A model generated the notes under the pieces. That model had not been told where the DNA came from. It ran no database searches and saw nothing but the letters and a program-made list of their open reading frames with translations. 64,000 bases of DNA from Candidatus Eiseniibacteriota bacterium. Lineage in GTDB: Bacteria > Orphanbacterota > Orphanbacteria > Orphanbacterales > Orphanbacteraceae. Positions within the stretch are counted from its first letter, which is position 1. Each line of letters opens with the position of its first letter. The DNA lies in NCBI GenBank assembly GCA_029262235.1, contig JAJCZU010000004.1:930001-994000 (forward strand). The letters run 5' to 3'. Position numbers and translations under genes: made by a program. Below are positions 57,602 to 64,000 of this stretch, piece by piece.

Positions 57602-60037
57602 TTAGCGGACGAGTGTGATCTTTCTCGTCTCTTCCGTATCCCCGTTGTCGATCTTGATGAGATAAACGCCGGCGGCGACAGACTCGCCGCCGGTGTCGCG
57701 TCCGTTCCATTCGAGAACACCCACGCGATAGGCATCCTGGCGATCGGCGGCCAGTTCGCGCACGAGCCGCCCCGACGGCGAGTAGATCGAGACGCGGACC
57801 TCGCTTCCGAGTCGCGCGATCTTGCTCGGCGAAGCCGACTGATACGGAATGAAGACGGTACTGCCGGTCGAAGGGTTCGGGTAGGGCTTCATGCTTTCCG
57901 GGATCGAGACGATCGTCACGGTTCCCGCGCCGCTTGTAAGCGCGCCCGATTCCGCCGCAATCGTATAGTTCCGCTCCCCGCAGCATGCTCCGGTATCGCG
58001 ATACTCCCGCACACTGCCCGCGACTTCCGCAATCAGTACGCCGTTCCGCTCGATCCTGTAAGAGGTGGCGCCCGGCACTTCGTTCCATGAAAGAAGTACG
58101 TCGAGTCCGTCATTCGCAGCGCTCAGCACGGGCGCCGCGAGCGCGAACGGACCGGCGAGGTCGTGCGTCAGCGCGGCGATGAGCTTCACCGCATTCTCGG
58201 CGAAGTCGAGTTCGAGATGGCCCAGCGTATCGCCGAGCGTATGAAGCGGATTCGTCGCAATGTCGATCGTCTCGCTGATCTGGACCGCCGGGTATCCGTT
58301 CGCCCAGAAAGAGGCATGGTCGCTGTAGACCTGCTCGGGGGCGACCTGAAGCGCCACGCTGAACGCGCTTGTCGAGTCGGGCACGAAGGGTGCCGCGCGC
58401 TCGAGCAGCCAGTCCGAAGCGTCGTTCGCGATCACGCGCAGAGGTTCTCCGAGCGGATACGCGATCATATCGACCTGCACGTCGGCGTACACGGCATCGC
58501 CGCCGGCCCGCGCGTCTCTCGCGTACACCGTGCTTCCGAGAAGCCCCAGCTCCTCGCCGGAAAAGAACAGAAAGCGCACGGTGCGATCGGTCGGGTAGTC
58601 GGCCAGCACGCGCGCGGTTTCGAGTGCCGCCGCGATGCCGCTCGCGTCATCGTCCGCGCCGGGGGCCGGATCGCTCAGGCGCCGCTGGTTGATCGAATCG
58701 TAATGCCCCGAGAGAATGACCATCTCCCCGGGCTTCGCAGCCCCGACCTTGTCCGCGTATACATTGCGGCTCGCGTGCGACACTTCCGGCGGCAACGGAG
58801 GGAACGTCCAGGGGGCGGCGGGCCCGGCGCGGCGCACGAGAAATCCCTCGAAACCGCCGATGAAGACGGCGCCGCCGGGGGGAGTATGCAGCGCCTCGAC
58901 CGGACGCCAGAGCAGTCCGAACGGGAACGTGATTTCCTGTGTCGTGGCGCCCCGATCCCCGGACGAATAGACATGCGTGAGCAGCAGGTCGTCCCTCGTT
59001 CCGAACCAGAGCGTCGAGTCTCCGGACGCCTGTACGTGGCTCAGAAATCGTGCGTCGACATTCTGGCCCGTCCAGGATGACCCGTCCCAGATCAGCACGC
59101 GCCCTTCGCTGATGGCGGCCGCGCCCCACGTGCCCGCTTCGTTGAAGTCGATGTCGACGACCGGAAGAAACGTCGGCGTGGACTCGAGCGCCCAGTTCGC
59201 GCCGTTCCATTTCCAGATGCGTCCGCTGGAGCCGCAGGCGAACGCGAGCGAGTCCGCCGGGTACGCGATGTCGAACAGCACGCTCTGGGTAATCGACGTG
59301 TCGCTCCAAGAATCGCCGCCGTCCCCCGTTCGATAGATCGTCCCGCGACGCGCCGCCGCGAAACCGTTCGCGTTGTCCCGAAACTCGATTCCCTCGAGTC
59401 GCTCGCTTCCGAGCGTATCGCGAAGCGACCACGTTCCCGCCGCGCGATGAAGCACCCGTCCGCCGGCGCCGCATGCCCAGACGTGATCGGGCGAAGGCGC
59501 CGACACGGCATACAGACCGAAGTCCGCCAGGTAGTCCGTCGTCCAAGTCTCGCCGCCGTCGGTCGAGGCGAGCACCGCGCCCGAATCGTTGTCGCCGCCC
59601 TGCTTCAATACCATCCACGCATTGTCACCCTGAAAGGCCGCGCCCTGCACGTCCCAGTTGCTGAGCCGGTAATCGTGAAAACGAGGTTCGTAACCAAGAC
59701 CTGCCAGGCGCCCGGCGAGATACTCTGCGGCGTCTTCCTGCCCCTGCGAAAATTCGTAGCGCGTTCCGAAGTTCTGGAGGTCTTCGATCGTGCGATAGAG
59801 GGAATCGCGGGAGACGTTGTCGATCGCTTCGAGCCATGGCGCCTCGGTCTTCGAGCGGGGCGGCCCGAGGCGTCTCACGGTTCGCTCCACAGGGACCGGC
59901 ACCTCGCAGAAGTGGGGGATCGGGCCCTTCAGATCGTGCCAATCGGGATTGCCGCCCGCGGCCACGAACGGCGGGTCCGAACAGGCGGCGAGCGAAGTGG
60001 TGAGCGAAGCCAGCGCGATCAGAATCGTGAGCATCAT
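57602..60037 (-). CDS. Secreted M28 metallopeptidase lipoprotein with internal propeller
   Basis: A ~811-residue exported protein. The signal peptide ends in lipobox SLAAC. M28 N-terminal part (about 55-125), then a YCF48/BNR-like propeller of about 240 residues (STDGGETWTT, RTGDGGDSWSD, IWKWNGANWA, RVLIWDGSSW), then the catalytic core: SGHYDSI, GADDDASG, FFSGEELGLLGS, QVDMIAY, SDHASFW, with the two Zn ligands His, Asp, Glu, Asp, His. A Fn3-like domain and a FlgD/T9SS-type end (YPNPSTGS, AAGVYLIKI) follow. ATG at 60037 chosen; 60055 is possible. Confidence 0.88.
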   Translation of the reverse strand: MMLTILIALASLTTSLAACSDPPFVAAGGNPDWHDLKGPIPHFCEVPVPVERTVRRLGPPRSKTEAPWLEAIDNVSRDSLYRTIEDLQNFGTRYEFSQGQEDAAEYLAGRLAGLGYEPRFHDYRLSNWDVQGAAFQGDNAWMVLKQGGDNDSGAVLASTDGGETWTTDYLADFGLYAVSAPSPDHVWACGAGGRVLHRAAGTWSLRDTLGSERLEGIEFRDNANGFAAARRGTIYRTGDGGDSWSDTSITQSVLFDIAYPADSLAFACGSSGRIWKWNGANWALESTPTFLPVVDIDFNEAGTWGAAAISEGRVLIWDGSSWTGQNVDARFLSHVQASGDSTLWFGTRDDLLLTHVYSSGDRGATTQEITFPFGLLWRPVEALHTPPGGAVFIGGFEGFLVRRAGPAAPWTFPPLPPEVSHASRNVYADKVGAAKPGEMVILSGHYDSINQRRLSDPAPGADDDASGIAAALETARVLADYPTDRTVRFLFFSGEELGLLGSTVYARDARAGGDAVYADVQVDMIAYPLGEPLRVIANDASDWLLERAAPFVPDSTSAFSVALQVAPEQVYSDHASFWANGYPAVQISETIDIATNPLHTLGDTLGHLELDFAENAVKLIAALTHDLAGPFALAAPVLSAANDGLDVLLSWNEVPGATSYRIERNGVLIAEVAGSVREYRDTGACCGERNYTIAAESGALTSGAGTVTIVSIPESMKPYPNPSTGSTVFIPYQSASPSKIARLGSEVRVSIYSPSGRLVRELAADRQDAYRVGVLEWNGRDTGGESVAAGVYLIKIDNGDTEETRKITLVR

Positions 60038-60066
60038 GATCTGAGTATATAGCATGTGGCCGCTTG

Positions 60067-60343
60067 GTCCGGCCTTGTGGACGGCGTGCCGGATGCGCGG
60101 CATCGCGATCCCTGGCCGGTCCGCCCTTGATGATGGGGGCGTTGGCCGGTTCGGTGGATGGCGTGTCAGATGCGCGGCATCGCGATCCCTGGCCGGTCCG
60201 CCCTTGATGATGGGGGGTCGTTGGCGGGATGATTGCTGACTTCTGTTGCGGGAAGCGGCAGAGGAGGTCGGTACGCCGAAGGGCTCCCCGGCTCAAGGTT
60301 GGTCTCGCTCGCCGCGCATCCGGCACGCCTTCCACGGCCGGAC
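60067..60343. repeat. Long inverted repeat in the 538-bp gap
   Basis: 60067-60101 and 60311-60343 are reverse complements over about 33 bases with two small indels. Together with the direct repeats inside, it makes a ~277-bp palindrome-like region. Confidence 0.8.
60092..60216. repeat. Tandem 77-bp repeat, two copies
   Basis: The 48-bp stretches 60092-60139 and 60169-60216 are identical; flanks are diverged copies, giving a period of 77. No gene overlaps beyond the possible M28 start region. Confidence 0.9.
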
Positions 60344-60421
60344 AAACTTTGGAGGGGCGGAAGGAATCCGGAGGGCGGGGCGGGAGGAATCCGGAGTTTG
60401 GAGGGGAGGGAAGAGGGGAGC

Positions 60422-60452
60422 GGGAGGAGCGGGAGCGGGAGGAGCGGGAGGG
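60422..60452 (+). other. G-rich quadruplex-prone repeat
   Basis: The purine tract contains GGG at 60422, 60431, 60437 and 60446 with loops of 6, 3 and 6 bases, meeting the usual G-quadruplex pattern. It is part of a GAGCGGGAG tandem stretch 124 bp upstream of the M1-like gene. The remaining gap sequence up to 60575 is G-rich and shows no promoter I trust. Confidence 0.5.
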
Positions 60453-60575
60453 TCGGAGGGGAGCGGGAAGAACCGGGGGGCGTGGGGAGGGTGTAGACAC
60501 AGGCGCGATCGGCCTGTTCAGGGCGCTCAAAAGGTCGTGGAAGAGTCTCTGACCCTCGGGTACATTAAACCCAAC

Positions 60576-62765
60576 ATGCGGAAAACGATGATTCATAAGC
60601 ATATCCCGGCCCTGGGGCGTTTCTGGGCGCCCGGCGTGACTTCAGTCACGCTGGCGCTTCTCGTTGGGTCAGGTGCCGGCGGACTGTTCGTGGCGCGCGC
60701 GGAAGCTGCTCCGACGATCACCGAACACAGGATATCGCTGGAGCTCGACCCGCGGCGCTCGGAGATTCGCGTCAACGACACGTTCCTGTTGAGGGGCGCC
60801 GCCACGAGTTCGGTGCGCTTTTTTCTGCACGCGGGCCTCACGATCGAGTCGATGAGCGCGGGGGGGCGGTCGCTCACCTGGAAGAAGGAATCTCACGACG
60901 ACCCGGACTGGGAACATGCCGCGCGTTATCGGGCCGCGCTGCCGTCCACTTCGGACGAGGACGTGGAAATCCAGATCAAGTACGCGGGCAGCATCGTCGA
61001 CAGCGTCGCGGACGGCACGACGGGCACGATCGAGAAGCAGGGCGCGTTCCTTTCGAGCGAAACGGCCTGGATCCCGACGATCCCCTCTTCGCGCTACACG
61101 TTTTCGATGATCGCGGTCACGCCGCAATCCTGGGAGATACTGACGCAGGGTAGGCTCGAGGCGCGCTCGGACGGCGGCGGAAGAAAGACGACGCGCTACG
61201 TGTCCGAAATCCCCATGGACGAAATCTACTTCGTCGCCGGGCCGTACCGGTTCTACGAATCCGACCACAGGGGGATCCGGATCGTCGGGCTCCTCTATCA
61301 GGCGGACGACGCCACGGAACTCTGGGAAACGTACCGGGCCGCTGCAATGCGCTACCTCGATCTGTACGGCGGACAGATCGGGCGCTATCCGTATACGAAA
61401 TTCGCTTTCGTCGAGAACTTCTGGGAGACGGGATACGGCATGCCCTCGTTCACGCTTCTCGGCAGCAAAGTGCTGCGCCTCCCCTTTATTCCGGAGACAT
61501 CGTTCCGGCATGAAGTGCTGCACAACTGGTGGGGGAACAGCGTGTTTCTCGACCCGGATCAGGGAAACTGGTGCGAGGCGCTCACGAATTACATGGCCGA
61601 CTTCGCGAAATCCGAAGAGGAAGGCGAGGAGGCGGCGCGGCGCCACCGTCTGCGCGAGCTGCAGCGCTTCTGGAACGAGCAGGAAAAGAACCGGGCGGTA
61701 AGCCTCGCGGAATTCCAGCAGGGGGCCGACGAGGACCAGACCGCGATCGGGTATACGAAGGGCGCGTTCTTCTTCCATATGTTGCGCGAGCACGTGGGCG
61801 CGGTACCGTTTGCGCGGTCGATGCAGCGCTTTTATGCCGCGTACCGCGGGAAGGTCGCCGGCTGGGATGAGCTGCGCGCGGCGATCGCGAAGGATACGGG
61901 AACGAACCTCGACAAGTTCTTCGAGGAGTGGGTCGATCGAAAGGGGGCGCCCCGGCTCGAACTCGCGGGCGTTTCCCGCTCCCGTGACGACGGCGTTCAT
62001 GTGACGACGATTACGATCCGGCAGTCCGAGCCGTTCTACGATCTTGACGTTCCTGTGGAAATCGAAACGGAGGACGGGGCGCGACAGGAAGGGTTCGTGA
62101 TTCTCGTTCGGAAGGAGGGGACGCTCGAATGGCGGAGCGAGAGCCCGGTGCGGCGCGTCACTCTGGACCCGAAGTACGATCTGTTCCGACGCCTGAATGA
62201 GAACGAAATACCGCCGAGCGTGTCGACCGTGTTCTCCGGCTCCCGGTTCGGCGTCACGCTCCCCGACACGAGCACGATCTGGCGGGACGCCGTGACGCAG
62301 TGGGACCCGAAGGGGCTCGTTGCCGTGCGCGGGCATGACGAAGGATCGGAGATCGGGGCATCTGATGCCGGCGCGCGGAGCGGGGTCACGATCGATCTCT
62401 GGGACGGCGCCGAATCGTGGACCGCGGCGCACGGTGGTGTCGGTGAATCCGCCGGCGCGGATGGCGGCGGCACGCCTGCGTCCGACTTTCCGATCGCGCG
62501 CAACGATTCCGGCTGGGTCGTGAACGGCGAAGCGATCGGCGACGGCACGCTTTTCTACGTTGCGAAGACGGGAGCACGCAACGCGCGAGGGAACGCTCCC
62601 GGACTGCAGGCCGCAATCGTGGCAAAGCCGGGTGACGATGTCGTCGATATCACGCGCCGGATTCCGTACTACGGTTATTACGGGACGATCCTGTTCCGGG
62701 ACGGCGAGGTCGTGTTCAAGGGCGAATGGGACGCCACGCCTCCGGAATGGAAGGCGCCTGAATGA
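60576..62765 (+). CDS. M1-like (gluzincin) metallopeptidase, exported
   Basis: A 729-residue exported peptidase. Signal peptide in residues 1-45 (VTSVTLALLVGSGAGGLFVARAEA). The zinc site is RHEVLHNWWGN (H312, E313, H316) with E334 in NWCEALTNYM, spacing as in M1. The substrate-binding GAMEN motif of classical aminopeptidases is replaced by YGMPSFTLLG. The ~250-residue C-terminal part (from 480) is not the usual M1 helical domain and ends in a lipocalin- or PDZ-like strand-rich region. The open frame upstream to 60246 is repeat-derived, so ATG 60576 is preferred. Confidence 0.85.
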   Translation: MRKTMIHKHIPALGRFWAPGVTSVTLALLVGSGAGGLFVARAEAAPTITEHRISLELDPRRSEIRVNDTFLLRGAATSSVRFFLHAGLTIESMSAGGRSLTWKKESHDDPDWEHAARYRAALPSTSDEDVEIQIKYAGSIVDSVADGTTGTIEKQGAFLSSETAWIPTIPSSRYTFSMIAVTPQSWEILTQGRLEARSDGGGRKTTRYVSEIPMDEIYFVAGPYRFYESDHRGIRIVGLLYQADDATELWETYRAAAMRYLDLYGGQIGRYPYTKFAFVENFWETGYGMPSFTLLGSKVLRLPFIPETSFRHEVLHNWWGNSVFLDPDQGNWCEALTNYMADFAKSEEEGEEAARRHRLRELQRFWNEQEKNRAVSLAEFQQGADEDQTAIGYTKGAFFFHMLREHVGAVPFARSMQRFYAAYRGKVAGWDELRAAIAKDTGTNLDKFFEEWVDRKGAPRLELAGVSRSRDDGVHVTTITIRQSEPFYDLDVPVEIETEDGARQEGFVILVRKEGTLEWRSESPVRRVTLDPKYDLFRRLNENEIPPSVSTVFSGSRFGVTLPDTSTIWRDAVTQWDPKGLVAVRGHDEGSEIGASDAGARSGVTIDLWDGAESWTAAHGGVGESAGADGGGTPASDFPIARNDSGWVVNGEAIGDGTLFYVAKTGARNARGNAPGLQAAIVAKPGDDVVDITRRIPYYGYYGTILFRDGEVVFKGEWDATPPEWKAPE

Positions 62766-64000
62766 TGCCTTTCCACGCCCTGACGAAACGATTTCGCCTG
62801 GCGCGCCATTGCAGGGGCGCGCTTTCGCTGATGGCGGGCTGCGTCCTTCTGCTGAGCCTGTCGTTCGGATGCGGCGGCGCGAAGCCCGAACCCACCGGCC
62901 TTCGCGTTGCCGTGATCGGGCTCGACGGCGCCACGTTCGACCTGCTCGATCCGTGGTTCGCGGAGGGTCTGCTTCCGAATCTGGCGACGCTCCGCTCGTC
63001 CGCATTCAGCGCCACGCTGGAGTCGGTGATCCCGGCGCTTTCGGCACCGGCATGGACCTCGGCCGTGACCGGGGTCAATCCCGGCAAGCACGGCGTGTTC
63101 GACTTCGAACTGCTGAACAGGGACGAGTTCATCACGGAACCGGCCACCTCGCTCGACCGCGAAGCGAAAGCAGTGTGGGAATACCTCACAGACAGCCACC
63201 GGAGCTCGGTTGTCGTCAGCATTCCTCTGACTTCGCCTCCCGACTCGATCGACGGACTCATGATCTCGGGCTTCCCGCATCTCCGTCCGACCGGGTATAC
63301 GTGGCCGCCGGAACTCGAGAACCAGCTCCGCGCGTACCGGCTCGACAAATACGGCGAGTATCTTCCGCCGGACGGCGAGGACGCGTTCCTCGCGAATCTG
63401 AACGCCACGCGTGAGGCGCGTTATCGTACGGCGATCGAATTCTTCAAGAATGAAGAATGGGAACTGTTCTGGACCGTCTTCATGGGCAGCGACAAGATTC
63501 AGCACTTCTACTGGCAGTTCATGGATCCCGAGGGGCGCGATGTCGATCCGGTGCTGCGGGAGCGCTACCAGCACGCGATACGTGACCATTGGATCCGCGT
63601 CGACGAAATTGTGGGTGAGTTTCTTGCGGCGCGTGACGAGAACACGGTCCTGTTCGTCGTGTCCGATCACGGCTTCGTGCCCGTAACGCGCGAGCTTCCG
63701 CTGCTTCGCTGGATCTGGGACGAAGGATACTGCAGCGCGAATCCGAAGAAATCGCGCGTACTCTACTTTCCGCATCTCGGCGGGCGGCTCACGATCAATA
63801 CGAAGGGCGCGTTCGATGACGGCGTCGTTTCGCCGGGCGAAGAATACAACGCGCTCCGCGATGAACTGCGCGAGAAACTGCTGGCGATCCGCGATCCCGA
63901 CAATGGAAAGCAGGTCGTGAAGAACGTATACTTTCGAGATGAAGTGTATACGGGGCGGTTCGTCGAGAACGCGCCCGACATTCTGATCGAAGGGGAACGC
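62762..64000 (+). CDS. Phosphodiesterase lipoprotein (alkaline phosphatase superfamily), 3' end beyond window
   Basis: The visible 413 residues begin at ATG overlapping the peptidase stop (ATGA). A signal peptide with lipobox-like LSFGC (C37) makes it a lipoprotein. VIGLDGATFD (D55), SAPAWTSA (S94), SDKIQH and VSDHGFVP are the metal and nucleophile motifs. It is the fifth member of the same family in the window, after four in the sat-cysC cluster, but lies 5 kb away and next to a peptidase. No C-terminal tail can be judged because the gene is cut off. Confidence 0.87.
   Translation, partial: MMPFHALTKRFRLARHCRGALSLMAGCVLLLSLSFGCGGAKPEPTGLRVAVIGLDGATFDLLDPWFAEGLLPNLATLRSSAFSATLESVIPALSAPAWTSAVTGVNPGKHGVFDFELLNRDEFITEPATSLDREAKAVWEYLTDSHRSSVVVSIPLTSPPDSIDGLMISGFPHLRPTGYTWPPELENQLRAYRLDKYGEYLPPDGEDAFLANLNATREARYRTAIEFFKNEEWELFWTVFMGSDKIQHFYWQFMDPEGRDVDPVLRERYQHAIRDHWIRVDEIVGEFLAARDENTVLFVVSDHGFVPVTRELPLLRWIWDEGYCSANPKKSRVLYFPHLGGRLTINTKGAFDDGVVSPGEEYNALRDELREKLLAIRDPDNGKQVVKNVYFRDEVYTGRFVENAPDILIEGER

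Noticed and set aside
60246-60575. N-terminal extension of the M1-like peptidase through the repeat region
   Set aside because: Translates to Gly/Arg low-complexity sequence from purine repeats, and a signal peptide starts properly at 60576.
1-64000. tRNA, rRNA, integrase, phage or toxin-antitoxin loci
   Set aside because: None seen on reading both strands; the RHH genes have no adjacent toxin-like gene.

Overview
The window is GC-rich, densely coded bacterial DNA with no rRNA, tRNA, CRISPR array, integrase or transposase that I can see. Two ADP-heptose-type (GT9) glycosyltransferases, an outer-membrane beta-barrel, many lipoproteins and FlgD/T9SS-like C-terminal domains on secreted proteins point to a Gram-negative diderm. 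Frequent TTG/GTG starts, four-base stop/start overlaps and the mix of uncharacterised membrane families suggest an uncultured lineage near the FCB group (Eisenbacteria/Krumholzibacteriota/Latescibacterota-like). The lineage is inference; no marker gene is present.

Layout. 1-8981 (minus): a complete reductive pyrimidine catabolism operon, transcribed beta-ureidopropionase, NCS1 permease, class III aminotransferase, preT, preA, mmsA, dihydropyrimidinase (cut by the edge). It would take uracil/thymine to beta-alanine/beta-aminoisobutyrate and on to acetyl-/propionyl-CoA. 9136-13031: a small secreted protein, a GT-C-like membrane protein interrupted by repeat elements, and a class I/II aminotransferase. 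13143-18958 (plus): five small membrane or hypothetical proteins in one block (one DUF6754-like), followed by an outer-membrane beta-barrel. 19201-25367 (minus): a five-gene surface-glycan operon (TPR-fused GT-C protein, two GT9, GT2, GT4) with every junction overlapping. 25467-47459: mixed single genes and short operons: a Thr-type sulfatase-fold enzyme, OsmC, a DUF3015/DUF4105/lipoprotein operon, a DNA glycosylase coupled to a two-domain intradiol dioxygenase-like protein, LysE, glyoxalase-fold, sulfotransferase, carbonic anhydrase, kinase, GT2, methyltransferase, a second GT-C/TPR protein, a heparinase-like lyase, a di-haem peroxidase and a GT39-like membrane protein.

47516-57601 (plus) is the most striking part. 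A strong sigma-70-like promoter leads into RHH protein, sat, phosphodiesterase, cysC, phosphodiesterase, phosphodiesterase, phosphodiesterase, RHH protein and a membrane protein. This makes PAPS, yet no sulfate-reduction genes are nearby. It is interleaved with four alkaline-phosphatase-superfamily paralogues, one of which has lost a metal-ligand pair and one of which has an apparent frameshift at its start. Both RHH proteins, CysC and the distant sulfatase-like protein (25467-26849) end in the same short tail, K-L-x-x-L-G-Y-[ILV]. A PAPS-using sulfotransferase lies at 35268-36173. I infer a cell-surface sulfation/phosphoryl-modification system.

57602-64000: a secreted M28 peptidase with a BNR-like propeller, a 538-bp repeat-rich intergenic region, an M1-like peptidase and a fifth lipoprotein phosphodiesterase running off the end. 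A family of long hairpin elements (four copies at 10935-11140, 11781-11902 and 18967-19094) shares a core around TGGCCAAATGGCCA, but each copy has its own, self-complementary arms.
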